Shown here in pieces: positions 1-7,174 of a DNA stretch of 64,000 bases (position 1 is its first letter; every line of letters begins with the position of its first letter). The translations under genes were made by a program, and so were the position numbers. The notes below the pieces were generated by a model. The model was not told the origin of the DNA. It made no database searches and was given only the letters and a program-made list of their open reading frames with translations. The stretch covers positions 4,614,501 through 4,678,500 of the forward strand of contig NZ_CP015405.2 of the NCBI RefSeq assembly GCF_001689125.2. The letters are read 5' to 3'. Origin of the DNA: Blautia pseudococcoides (GTDB lineage Bacteria > Bacillota > Clostridia > Lachnospirales > Lachnospiraceae).

Positions 1-129
1 TTTTAACAGTTCACCTTTTTCACCAAAAAAAAGATACTTAAATGTACAGCCCTTTACGATCTCTCCGGTATCCTTAGCCTTCATATCGTATTCCCCAGCG
101 TACAGTAACAAAATTCTTTGTGTGTTCAT
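1..129 (-). CDS. Partial small protein of the mobile element, unknown function
   Basis: The first 43 codons of a minus-strand gene are present and the rest lies left of the window. It starts at the ATG complementary to 127-129, with a GAGGAG ribosome site just upstream. The visible peptide begins MNTQRILLLYAGEYDMKAKD and has no signal peptide or membrane segment. I do not recognise a domain. It lies with other small minus-strand genes up to the attachment-like site near 2800, so it is probably an accessory gene of an integrative element. Confidence 0.5.
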   Translation of the reverse strand, partial: MNTQRILLLYAGEYDMKAKDTGEIVKGCTFKYLFFGEKGELLK

Positions 130-222
130 TTTTTCTCCTCTCTGCTGTCCTACATATAAGCAAGACAGTCAAAACATAATAATTTGTTATCTATATAAAC
201 CGCCAGCCTATAAACAGGCGGA

Positions 223-351
223 TTACATGTTATACCAGACATAATAAAAAAACAAAGCAACAGCCGTAAATAAAAGAGCAAAAAAGCGGACGTTTGATAA
301 AGCAGACAGCTTGTCAAACAGGATGTACATGTTATAAACACTGATATACAT
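223..351 (-). CDS. Small one-helix membrane protein, 42 residues
   Basis: A short minus-strand frame starts at the ATG complementary to 349-351 and ends at TAA at 223-225. An AAGGGGGA ribosome site lies about 4 bases before the start. The C-terminal half is hydrophobic and aromatic (FFALLFTAVALFFYYVWY), fitting one transmembrane helix, and the N terminus is polar. A weak hairpin (CCGCC/GGCGG, 201-222) follows the stop and could end the transcript. Length, ribosome site and hydrophobicity support a real gene, but no family is recognised. A longer frame on the same strand reads through here without such a start. Confidence 0.4.
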   Translation of the reverse strand: MYISVYNMYILFDKLSALSNVRFFALLFTAVALFFYYVWYNM

Positions 352-676
352 AAAATCCCCCTTTTAATTGTTTGCCTCAACCACTACTACGTCACCCAGT
401 GCACTGCATGATGGCCCCGACCGCTCACCCGGCGCCCCACCGCCCCATGGGACCCGGCGCCCGGGTGCCCAAAAAGCGGGACGCTGGTTTATAGCGCTTA
501 CGCGCCAACGCCCAAGGAAAAAGGGGGAGAGCGCCTCAAGGTTACGGCGGATAAAGATTGCTTTGTTGCAAGGTAGGATTAAGGTTTTTAGGGACTGCCA
601 GGGCGGTGTTGGTGCCCCGGCCACACATTAGTTACTTAAATCTATGTAAAGCACGGGTGCACGTGCATTTACAACT
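352..676. other. GC-rich non-coding island inside the mobile element
   Basis: Roughly 400-640 is strongly GC-rich, with CGGCGCCCGGG-type runs, between AT-rich flanks. Open frames of about 86 residues exist on both strands, but they are mirror images of one GC-rich stretch, have no ribosome site and have unnatural composition, so I call none of them. The function is unknown. It could be a structured RNA, a transfer or replication site, or material from another source. Confidence 0.4.
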
Positions 677-793
677 TTGTATCTCAAATCGGGGAGCTGG
701 AGCCGGAGGCCAGGTTGATAAATGAGTTACATACTATCTTGTATCTCACCAGGATGCCGGCAACCGACGTCGCAGCGGGATAAATGAGTTACA
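677..793. repeat. Two tandem 55-bp hairpin units, period 62 bp
   Basis: Unit 1 (677-731) and unit 2 (739-793) both begin TTGTATCTCA and end AAATGAGTTACA, spaced exactly 62 bp. In each unit the ends form an imperfect inverted repeat (TGTATCTCA against TGAGTTACA), while the 33-34 bases between them differ and are GC-rich. The second unit overlaps the stop codon of the neighbouring minus-strand gene. Constant length with a variable centre suggests protein-binding or RNA hairpin modules. No known family is recognised. Confidence 0.6.
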
Positions 794-1082
794 CATCATC
801 AACCAGGCCGGACACCTGGTCACCCAAACTGTTCAGTGCCCGCTTGATCCAGACGAGCTTATTATCCATCGCCTGGAGACTTTGCAGGATATCACGCTTG
901 CGGGATATTTCGGCATCCAGAAAGGCTATCCGGTCTTTTCGGTCCTGTTCGGTCTTCATGGCGAATAGGACCATATTTTCAAATTTCTGATTAAATCCCT
1001 CACCATCCTGAGATTCAACATATTTTAAAACTGTATCTGACATGCGGACGGATTTGGCGTTATTTTTTGGTACTTTTATCAT
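789..1082 (-). CDS. Mobile-element protein, ribbon-helix-helix-like N terminus and coiled coil
   Basis: A 97-residue protein starts at 1082 with a GAGGAG ribosome site inside the end of the upstream gene. Residues 1-40 (VRMSDTVLKYVESQ, then GEGFNQKFENMVLFAM) look like a short DNA-binding or ribbon-helix-helix-type segment as in small element proteins. Residues 45-85 are charged, heptad-like helix. It is the third of three tightly packed minus-strand genes (1474 to 789), so it is co-transcribed with them. The likely job is element maintenance or transfer, but the family is not recognised and the DNA-binding idea is inference. Confidence 0.55.
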   Translation of the reverse strand: MIKVPKNNAKSVRMSDTVLKYVESQDGEGFNQKFENMVLFAMKTEQDRKDRIAFLDAEISRKRDILQSLQAMDNKLVWIKRALNSLGDQVSGLVDDV

Positions 1083-1286
1083 TTAAACCAACTCCTCTTT
1101 ATACTTATAGGAAGTGACCAACCTCGGGAATTTGTCCGTAGTCTCAACAAAGACACACACAGTGCCATCACGGAGGATATTACAGGTATAACGCAATCCA
1201 TCATCTACACACTGTTCAATCATCCAAGAACCATTATCAAAGATATGATAATCTGTAAATCCATAAATCTTATTTAACATTGTCAT
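1083..1286 (-). CDS. Hypothetical protein of the mobile element, 67 residues
   Basis: The start overlaps the stop of the upstream gene (ATGA arrangement at about 1283-1286), with a GAGGAGG ribosome site 8 bases upstream, so the two are translationally coupled. The protein is small and mixed alpha/beta, rich in aromatic residues, with no membrane segment and no recognised domain. It sits between two other short element genes on the minus strand. Confidence 0.5.
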   Translation of the reverse strand: MTMLNKIYGFTDYHIFDNGSWMIEQCVDDGLRYTCNILRDGTVCVFVETTDKFPRLVTSYKYKEELV

Positions 1287-1474
1287 AACTCGACCTCCTC
1301 CTCACTGATGCAAGCTAAAACACGATATGCCCCGGATTTGCCATACAGATGCATATACAGGCCGCCAACGTCCAGCGGCTCCCAGCGGAGTATTACCCGC
1401 CCACGCTTTGCCTGTTCTCCGGTCAAAAGGTCTTCTCGAACAATCTTATAACGATACTCTTTTAAGGTTTCCAT
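1283..1474 (-). CDS. Hypothetical protein of the mobile element, 63 residues
   Basis: I place the start at 1474 (METLKEYRYK), where a GGAGG site lies 7-9 bases upstream. An in-frame upstream extension to 1522 lacks one. The protein is a basic, soluble, beta-rich small protein with no recognised family. It is the first gene of a three-gene minus-strand operon, divergent from the XRE repressor gene. The shared intergenic region holds several dyads, so the repressor may control this operon too. Confidence 0.5.
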   Translation of the reverse strand: METLKEYRYKIVREDLLTGEQAKRGRVILRWEPLDVGGLYMHLYGKSGAYRVLACISEEEVEL

Positions 1475-1572
1475 GCATTTTCCTCCTTTTTTTTCGCACG
1501 GCCCGGCATAGTAACCTTGCACAAATACGATTGTCTTTTTGATAGATACATGGTAAAATTAAATATTAATAA

Positions 1573-1656
1573 AGTGAAAAGGTATCACTTTTTATATTTT
1601 AATTATAATGCGAAAATATCGCAATGTCAATAGAGAATTGCGTAATTTTCGCAATT
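1573..1656 (+). promoter_or_regulatory. Divergent promoter region with three operator dyads
   Basis: TATAAT (1604-1609) faces the XRE gene. Three dyads surround it: AGTGA-7-TCACT (1573-1589), GCGA-5-TCGC (1610-1622), and AATTGCG-7-CGCAATT (1636-1656), the last two sharing a GCGA/TCGC core. A repressor gene directly downstream and dyads over the start region suggest autoregulation. The -35 box is not clear. Confidence 0.55.
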
Positions 1657-1671
1657 ATTGAAAGGATGACT

Positions 1672-2019
1672 ATGTACAATAGAATTAAAGACTTATGCGA
1701 AAAAAAAGGTTTAAATGGCAAAGAATTTGGAGCTTTATTAGGGTTAAAGAAAAGCCCACTTACAGACTGGAAAAATGAAAAAGCAAAACCGACGGTTGAA
1801 CAGGTGATTGCGATGTGCGATATATTCGCAACGACTGCGGAATACATTATCTTTGGAAAAGAATGTACAGAACTTTCAAAAGAGGAAAATAGCATCATCA
1901 TGGCCTACAGAAAAGCAGACCCAGCAATTCAACAAGCCACGAAAAAGCTTCTGGATATCCCAGAAATAACGTCACAGAGGGTAGAAGGGGAAGAATTATC
2001 ATCTTCAAGGACTGGCTAA
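1672..2019 (+). CDS. XRE-family repressor of the mobile element
   Basis: A 115-residue protein. I chose ATG 1672 because AAAGG lies 6 bases upstream; ATG 1666 is also possible. Residues 1-60 form a helix-turn-helix of the XRE/Cro type (NRIKDLCEKKGLNGKEFGALLG, then a short recognition segment and AKPTVEQVIAMCDIF). The helical C-terminal tail is typical of lysogeny-type repressors of conjugative elements. Dyads with GCGA/TCGC cores just upstream fit autorepression, and a divergent operon starts on the other side. No peptidase or ligand domain is visible, so how it is induced is unknown. Confidence 0.75.
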   Translation: MYNRIKDLCEKKGLNGKEFGALLGLKKSPLTDWKNEKAKPTVEQVIAMCDIFATTAEYIIFGKECTELSKEENSIIMAYRKADPAIQQATKKLLDIPEITSQRVEGEELSSSRTG

Positions 2020-2062
2020 AAAAAATAAATAAAAATTGGAGAATCATGGGAGGAATATATTT

Positions 2063-2743
2063 ATGAATACATCGACAAGTATAATATGCTTTGTAATAGG
2101 CCTACTGATCATATACATCTGGGGAAGCGTAGCATACAGAAAAACCGATTATGGCAAAAGCCACAAAGAAGGACTATGGAAAATCCTAACTGACGATGGA
2201 GCACTGGGAGAATATAAAACATCACGCCAGTTTGAATTAGTAAAATATCCTCATAAAATCATATATAACTGTTACATACCAAAAACAAATGGTGAAACAA
2301 CAGAAATTGATATTGTCGCAATCACAGAAAAGGGAATCTGGGTTATAGAAAATAAAAATTATAAAGGTTGGATATTTGGAGATGCATACAGAAAAAAATG
2401 GTGCCAAACATTAAACAAAAATAAGTATTTCTTTTACAACCCAATCTGGCAAAATAAAACTCACATAAAATATTTGAGCAATACACTATCATCTATACCA
2501 GAAAATTACTTTAAATCTATAATTGTGTTCAACAGAGCAACAATTAAAAAGGTATCATTGCCTGATAACAACACATATGTATTCGATATGAGTCAACTAC
2601 GCAATTTTTTGAAAGAACCGCACATTGACTTACTGTCCCAGGAACAAATAAATACCATATACGAAAAGTTATTACCGTACACAAATGTATCAAAGGAACA
2701 AAAAAAAGCACACATTGATAACATAAATAAGAAATATAAATAA
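2063..2743 (+). CDS. Membrane-anchored NERD-domain (nuclease-related) protein
   Basis: A 226-residue protein. ATG 2063 has GGGAGG 9 bases upstream; an in-frame TTG at 2036 is less likely. Residues 5-22 form one membrane helix. The NERD domain follows at about 50-165, with the GEY motif, TEIDIVAI in place of the common QIDH, GIWVIENKN carrying the ExK pair of restriction-like nucleases, and a later YNPIWQN block. NERD proteins are thought to be nucleic-acid enzymes, and some occur in defence loci. It is very AT-rich and lies between the element repressor and the tRNA-like end, a usual place for cargo. A defence role is inference. Confidence 0.75.
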   Translation: MNTSTSIICFVIGLLIIYIWGSVAYRKTDYGKSHKEGLWKILTDDGALGEYKTSRQFELVKYPHKIIYNCYIPKTNGETTEIDIVAITEKGIWVIENKNYKGWIFGDAYRKKWCQTLNKNKYFFYNPIWQNKTHIKYLSNTLSSIPENYFKSIIVFNRATIKKVSLPDNNTYVFDMSQLRNFLKEPHIDLLSQEQINTIYEKLLPYTNVSKEQKKAHIDNINKKYK

Positions 2744-2796
2744 ACTTGTCTATCAGGTAAAAAAGTATCGTAATCAGATATTTAAGGCTATTTTTC

Positions 2797-2838
2797 CTCT
2801 TAATCTATTTGTCCAGGGTTCGAGTCCCTGAAGGCGCA
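2797..2838 (+). other. tRNA 3'-end fragment, probable attachment site (attR/attL)
   Basis: 2814-2838 reads as a T-arm (CAGGG, loop TTCGAGT, CCCTG), a 3' acceptor strand (AAGGCGC) and the discriminator A. CTCTTAATC at 2797-2805 resembles an anticodon loop with CTT, as in tRNA-Lys, but the 5' half of a tRNA is missing and 2806-2813 fits poorly. A tRNA 3' end without its 5' half is what remains at the far end of an element integrated into a tRNA gene. The intact tRNA should lie left of the window. Confidence 0.7.
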
Positions 2839-3422
2839 CTAAAAAGCACTGTTTTTGCAGAGTTGGAGCTGCGGGGACGGTGCTTTTCTTTTTGTGTCCG
2901 CCCGGCGTGTAAAATCCAGGCGGTTTTTTATATTTTTATTTTCATCAGCCCATGCCGGCTGCAGTATTATGCCATGCCCCTTTTGGGGAAATCTGAATTC
3001 AGGGCTTTGTTCGGGATAGAGCTTGACAAGCTCAAAGCGTCCGGAGGTGTGGTAAAGGTGTGTCCTGGATCTGCGGTTTCGGCTTCCAGGGCAGGAAGGG
3101 TGATGCCGCAGCAGCTTACAACGCTTTCCCCCATGGTGTGTATCACATTTCCGCATACAGGGCAGACATAGAGCTTTGAGCGGAGCATATTGCTGGAAAT
3201 GTTGCTGTTGGAGACACAGTCCCCGGTCAGCAGCTCCACCACGGATATGCCCAGCACTTTAGCCAGAGGTTCGATCAGGCTGATGTCGGGAAGGCCTTTG
3301 GAAGTTTCCCATTTAGATATGGTTTTGTCGCTTACGTCCAGCCTGCCTGCAAGCTCTGTCTGGGTCATTTTCTTTTTTTCCCGCAGCTCCCGTATGGTGC
3401 TGCCGGTGATATAGTGATTCAT
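2839..3422 (-). pseudogene. Decayed XRE regulator with desulfoferrodoxin-like C-terminal domain
   Basis: The start is ATG 3422, with AAAGGAG 7 bases upstream. Residues 1-70 are an intact XRE helix-turn-helix (MTQTELAGRLDVSDKTISKW). A metal-ribbon-like segment with YVCPVCGN and a CC pair follows. After about position 3060 the family's C-terminal motif appears in another minus frame (FELVKLYPEQSPEFRF, about 2980-3040), while the first frame runs to a nonsense tail ending at 2967. The middle of the domain is also missing. I read this as a deletion plus frameshift. The DNA-binding half could still be made as a 151-residue protein. Confidence 0.65.
2842..2887 (+). terminator. Terminator-like hairpin after the tRNA fragment
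   Basis: AAAAGCAC (2842-2849) pairs with GTGCTTTT (2880-2887), followed by CTTTTTG. The loop is about 30 bases. It probably served the original tRNA gene and now bounds the mobile element on the chromosome side. Confidence 0.5.
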
Positions 3423-3612
3423 AATCAAACTCCTTTGTTTTTTCTTTATAGTACGTTACCGGGAGCAAAAACACAACCTACGCTGCGTAGAGTAAAAATG
3501 AATTGCATTCTGCCCCTGACGGACTAGGGATTCTGCTGCACAGCGCGCAGCATCTCCTTGGGGATAACGTCTACCGGGACATGGGACGTAAACGTAACGG
3601 GTGGGAATCTGA

Positions 3613-3641
3613 TTGTACGGATACCAGGATTTTGTTATAAT
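3613..3641 (+). promoter_or_regulatory. Promoter for the SagB-type nitroreductase gene
   Basis: TTGTAC (3613-3618), a 17-base spacer, then TATAAT (3636-3641), 30 bases before the start codon. The hexamers and spacing are identical to those of the promoter at 4521-4549. Confidence 0.75.
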
Positions 3642-3671
3642 AAAGGCAGAACGGACAGGGAGGATTAGGAA

Positions 3672-4466
3672 ATGAATGATGAGACAAAATATAAAATCAT
3701 GCAGAACCGGGAACTGTTAAAGGCCTATAATGTCTCCGATGCCGGGGCCGAGGCCACGGACCAGGAGCAGAAGCTTCCGGAAGTGCCTTTTGTGAAGGAG
3801 AAAAAGGGAGAGTACATCATATCTCTGACAATGGATTTTGATGGGATTGCGGGAAATGCGGATCTGTTCTGCCTTCTGCAAAGCAGGGTGAGCAGGAGGA
3901 AATACAGCGGCGAGGCAGTTACCTTAAGAGAGCTGTCTCTTCTTTTGTGGGCTGTCCAGGGAATCAGGAGAGTGATTGGAAAGAACCATCTTGCCACGCT
4001 CAGGAATGTTCCCTCAGCCGGCTGCCGGCACGCCTTTGAGACATACCTGTTTGTGAATCATGTGGACGGACTTGAGAAAGGGATCTACCACTATCTTCCC
4101 CTGGAACATGCCCTTGAGGTATGGGATGAGAGACAGGATTTTGAGGAGGAATTGACCCAGGCGCTCTGCGGACAGTATTTTGCGGCCTCAGCGCCTGTGA
4201 CATTTGTGTGGAGCGTGATCCCCTACCGGACAGAATGGCGGTACGGCATGAAGGCACATAAGTACATCCTGTTGGATGCAGGACATGTGTGTGAAAATCT
4301 GTATCTGGCATGTGAGGCCATTGGCTGCGGAACCTGTGCCATTGGTGCCTATGACCAGGACAGCCTTGATGAGCTTCTGGGATTTGCACCGGGACCGTCT
4401 GCCGGGGAGGAATATGAGTGCGCAGTGTACGCGGCAAGTGTGGGGAAGGCTGTGGCCAAGGAGTAG
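3672..4466 (+). CDS. SagB/ThcOx-type nitroreductase-family oxidoreductase
   Basis: A 264-residue protein with GGGAGG 8 bases before the start. After a variable N terminus, the FMN nitroreductase fold runs from about 65 to 262. SRRKYSGEAVTLRELSLLLW is the flavin-binding entry motif of the SagB/ThcOx subgroup, and NVPSAGCRHAFETYLF and AIGCGTCAIGAYDQ are later core blocks. In azole-peptide clusters these enzymes oxidise azolines. Here no cyclodehydratase or precursor peptide is nearby, so it is one of the stand-alone Firmicutes copies whose substrate is unknown. It has its own promoter and is cytoplasmic. Confidence 0.85.
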   Translation: MNDETKYKIMQNRELLKAYNVSDAGAEATDQEQKLPEVPFVKEKKGEYIISLTMDFDGIAGNADLFCLLQSRVSRRKYSGEAVTLRELSLLLWAVQGIRRVIGKNHLATLRNVPSAGCRHAFETYLFVNHVDGLEKGIYHYLPLEHALEVWDERQDFEEELTQALCGQYFAASAPVTFVWSVIPYRTEWRYGMKAHKYILLDAGHVCENLYLACEAIGCGTCAIGAYDQDSLDELLGFAPGPSAGEEYECAVYAASVGKAVAKE

Positions 4467-4520
4467 CAGGGCAGGGGTGTGAAACCTGTGCCAAAGAGAG
4501 AAGAAAGCAAAAGTAAAGGC

Positions 4521-4549
4521 TTGTACACTGCATTTCTCCGGGCTATAAT
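4521..4549 (+). promoter_or_regulatory. Promoter for the SDR-family gene
   Basis: TTGTAC (4521-4526), 17 bases, TATAAT (4544-4549). The start codon follows 64 bases later, so the two neighbouring plus-strand genes are transcribed separately. Confidence 0.75.
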
Positions 4550-4613
4550 AAAAGATACAGGCCGGGCAAAGTAAAAGCCGGTAATCATATGATTCCAGGG
4601 AGGACAAAAACAG

Positions 4614-5636
4614 ATGAGAGTGCTATTTATTGGGGGCACCGGGACGATCAGCATGGCAATTACCAAAAGACTGCTGGCAGAGGGGCATAAAGTGTATCTG
4701 CTGAACCGGGGAACACGAAACAAAGAGCTGCCCACGGGAGCTATGGGGCTAACCGGGGATATAGAGGATGAGGAGCAGGTGTGCAGACTCACAGAAGGCA
4801 TGAAGTTTGATGTGGTTGCGGACTTTATTGCATTTGCGCCGGAACATGTGGAGCGTGACTACAGGATGTTTAAAGGCAGGACCGGACAGTATATTTTTAT
4901 CAGTTCCGCATCTGCATACCAGAAGCCCCCTTCTGATTACAGAATGACAGAGGGGACGCCCCTCTCCAATCCCAAATGGCAGTATTCCAGGGATAAGATC
5001 GCCTGTGAGGAGTTTCTTATGAAAAAGTACAGGGAAGAGGCATTTCCTGTGACTATTGTGCGTCCAAGCCATACTTATGATGAACGGAATGTTCCCATAG
5101 GATTACACGGGGACAACGGAAGCTATCAGGTGGTCAGACGGATCAAAGAGGGAAAGCCTGTGCTGATACCGGGGGACGGCACATCACTTTGGACTGTGAC
5201 CCATAACTCTGATTTTGCAAAGGGGTTTGTGGGACTTATGGGAAATATCCATGCCATCGGGGAGGCTGTGCAGATCACCTCAGATGAGACGTTGACCTGG
5301 AACCAGATTTACCGGGCAGTTGCGGACGCGCTTGGCGTGCAGCTTCATCCTGTACGGGTATCCAGCGATTTTCTGGATAGCTGCAGTGACTATGATTACA
5401 ATGGAAGCATGATGGGGGATAAATCCAATTCTGTGGTGTTCTTAAATGATAAGCTGAAGCGGCTGGTGCCCGGATTTTCTGCTGAAAAGCGTTTTGACCA
5501 GGGCGTCAGGGAAAGTCTTGCATATATTGAAAGCCACCCGGAATGCCAGATCCTGGACCCGGTGTTTGATGCATTTTGTGACAGGGTAGTGGAAGCGCTG
5601 GAACAGGCAAAAGAATATGTGAGAGCAGGAAGATAA
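4614..5636 (+). CDS. NAD-dependent epimerase/dehydratase (extended SDR) family protein
   Basis: A 340-residue protein. Its N-terminal Rossmann motif is VLFIGGTGTISMAITKRLL. The catalytic-type serine region is FISSASAYQKP, and YSRDK (near 128-132) is the YxxxK pair. VTIVRPSHTYDERN and TVTHNSDFAKGFVGLMGN are typical of extended SDR enzymes acting on nucleotide sugars or related compounds. The substrate cannot be told from the sequence, and no sugar-pathway genes adjoin it. It has its own promoter and a strong hairpin 25 bases after the stop, so it is probably monocistronic. Confidence 0.8.
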   Translation: MRVLFIGGTGTISMAITKRLLAEGHKVYLLNRGTRNKELPTGAMGLTGDIEDEEQVCRLTEGMKFDVVADFIAFAPEHVERDYRMFKGRTGQYIFISSASAYQKPPSDYRMTEGTPLSNPKWQYSRDKIACEEFLMKKYREEAFPVTIVRPSHTYDERNVPIGLHGDNGSYQVVRRIKEGKPVLIPGDGTSLWTVTHNSDFAKGFVGLMGNIHAIGEAVQITSDETLTWNQIYRAVADALGVQLHPVRVSSDFLDSCSDYDYNGSMMGDKSNSVVFLNDKLKRLVPGFSAEKRFDQGVRESLAYIESHPECQILDPVFDAFCDRVVEALEQAKEYVRAGR

Positions 5637-5660
5637 GAAACAGAGAAGTGGTAAAGTTAT

Positions 5661-5690
5661 GGCCGAAGGATAGAACAGTATCCTTCGGCC
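5661..5690. terminator. Strong hairpin after the SDR gene
   Basis: GGCCGAAGGATA (5661-5672) and TATCCTTCGGCC (5679-5690) form a perfect 12-bp stem with a 6-base loop. No T tract follows on either strand, so it may act as an mRNA 3' stabiliser or a poor terminator between convergent genes. Confidence 0.5.
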
Positions 5691-5763
5691 ATTGCTGACT
5701 GTGGGAAACAGGGACTTTTAAGACCGGGTTTCTAAAGCCGGTCCGCAGTATTGTTCCTATATG

Positions 5764-6210
5764 TCATTTCATCATATTTCCGAGAACCTGGTTGACCAGT
5801 TTGCCGTCTGCAATACCTTTTACTTTCGGCATCAGTACCTTCATGATCTTTCCTTTATCTTTACCTGTAGGGGCTTCAATTGCCAGTTCTTTCAGTACGC
5901 CCTCAATAACTTCTTTGATTTCCTCTTCACTGAGCATCTTGGGAGCAAATTCTTCATAGACGGCAATTCGTTTTGTGCACTCATCAAAGATGTCGCTTCT
6001 ATCTGCAGGAGTCAGTTCCAGAGTTTCTTTGGTCTGTTTGATCTCTTTTAATACCACTTCATTCTCTTCCGCTTCAGTCAGGTCTTCTCTCTTGTCAATG
6101 GCTTTGTTTTTCAGGGCTGACAGCAGCATGGACAAGGACTCTTTTCTTTCTTTTTCGCCTGCTTTCATGGCAGCGACCATGGCTTTTCTCACTTCATCAA
6201 TTTTACTCAT
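5764..6210 (-). CDS. yqeY: GatB/YqeY domain protein
   Basis: A 148-residue protein of the usual YqeY length. The start MSKIDEVRKAMVAAMKAGEK has AAGGAG 9 bases upstream. The family features are the N-terminal helices with RKESLSMLLSALKN, the charged linker with ELTPADRSD, and the C-terminal tail ending near KVKGIADGKLVNQVLGNMM, equivalent to the tail domain of GatB. It may assist tRNA-dependent amidation, but its exact role is not settled. It is cytoplasmic and appears monocistronic. Confidence 0.9.
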   Translation of the reverse strand: MSKIDEVRKAMVAAMKAGEKERKESLSMLLSALKNKAIDKREDLTEAEENEVVLKEIKQTKETLELTPADRSDIFDECTKRIAVYEEFAPKMLSEEEIKEVIEGVLKELAIEAPTGKDKGKIMKVLMPKVKGIADGKLVNQVLGNMMK

Positions 6211-6330
6211 TGTCGGAATCTCCTTTTCTTTTTTTCATGGCAGCAGGCATCTGTGAGGATGCTGTCTGCGTTCTAGCTTATTAGTATACCACTATAATCG
6301 GGAGGGTGCCACATTTTATTTTGTGAAAAT

Positions 6331-6969
6331 TCACCGCACTCTCAGCAAATTCCACCTGAAATAAGAAGCCAACAACCGGATGACCACCGTAACGATCAAC
6401 CCCAGTATAACTCCTGCCGGTTCCCCCATAGAGTCCCTGCACACAACGCAGACAATTCCCCCCGCAATGGAAGCGCAGGCATAAATCTCACGTACCAGAA
6501 TATAAGGCGTCTCCCCTGCCAGGATATCCCGAAGCACACCTCCGCCAACACCGGTCAGAACACCAACAAAAACAAAAAAGAAAGTATTATTCTCCGTCAC
6601 AACACTTGCGGCGGCCTGAATACCTACCACAGTGAAAATACCCAGTCCGAAAGTATCGCAGAGCATCATGACATTATCATAATATTTGTTCTTGGCCCTG
6701 GACTTTAGAATTTCCGGATTCGTGTAGGTGATGGCAAAGAGCAGGGTAGCGGTCAGGATGGCAAAAAGCACATAGACTGGTTTGGCAAAAGCAGTGGGAG
6801 GTGTGATGCCCAGAATAATATCACGCATCATACCGCCGCCTACCGCCGTGGTAGCCCCCAAAATATTGACTCCGAAAATATCCATTTTCTTCTCAATGGC
6901 GATCATTGCCCCTGATGAGGCGAAGGCCACTGTCCCGATCATTTCCAATATAAAGATAAAGGTATCCAT
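6331..6969 (-). CDS. TRIC-type cation channel family protein (YicG/UPF0126)
   Basis: I place the start at 6969 (MDTFIFILEMIGTVAFASSG), where AAGGGG lies close upstream. A longer frame to 7083 has no ribosome site. The 212-residue protein has about seven membrane helices made of two repeated halves, each with a glycine motif (VGGGMMRDIILG and GVGGGVLRDILAG), the mark of this family. Bacterial members form trimeric K+/cation channels. No partner genes adjoin it. Confidence 0.85.
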   Translation of the reverse strand: MDTFIFILEMIGTVAFASSGAMIAIEKKMDIFGVNILGATTAVGGGMMRDIILGITPPTAFAKPVYVLFAILTATLLFAITYTNPEILKSRAKNKYYDNVMMLCDTFGLGIFTVVGIQAAASVVTENNTFFFVFVGVLTGVGGGVLRDILAGETPYILVREIYACASIAGGIVCVVCRDSMGEPAGVILGLIVTVVIRLLASYFRWNLLRVR

Positions 6970-7055
6970 ATTTTCCCCTTTGAAATAGATTTTATTATTT
7001 ATTATACGGTATACATGTAAAAAAATCGTCAGTAATGGAGAGAATAAAACTGGAT

Positions 7056-7084
7056 TTGACTTTTTTTGCCTGGTTTGATACATT
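7056..7084 (+). promoter_or_regulatory. Probable promoter of the sodium-dependent transporter gene
   Basis: TTGACT (7056-7061), 17 bases, TACATT (7079-7084). The start codon is 91 bases downstream. Confidence 0.5.
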
Positions 7085-7174
7085 AATGCTACATACTTTA
7101 AAAAGCTAACGCATCAACCGGTCAGGGGACGAAAGCTGGCTGTCCCTGCAGCCGGATCACACGGAGGAGAGAAA

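Noticed and set aside
364..631. Genes on both strands in the GC-rich island
   Set aside because: Frames mirror each other, have no ribosome site and odd composition.
677..793. Start of a CRISPR array
   Set aside because: Only two units, with long imperfect palindromic ends and no cas genes.
3672..5636. Azole-modified peptide biosynthesis cluster
   Set aside because: The SagB-type enzyme has no cyclodehydratase, precursor or transporter gene nearby.
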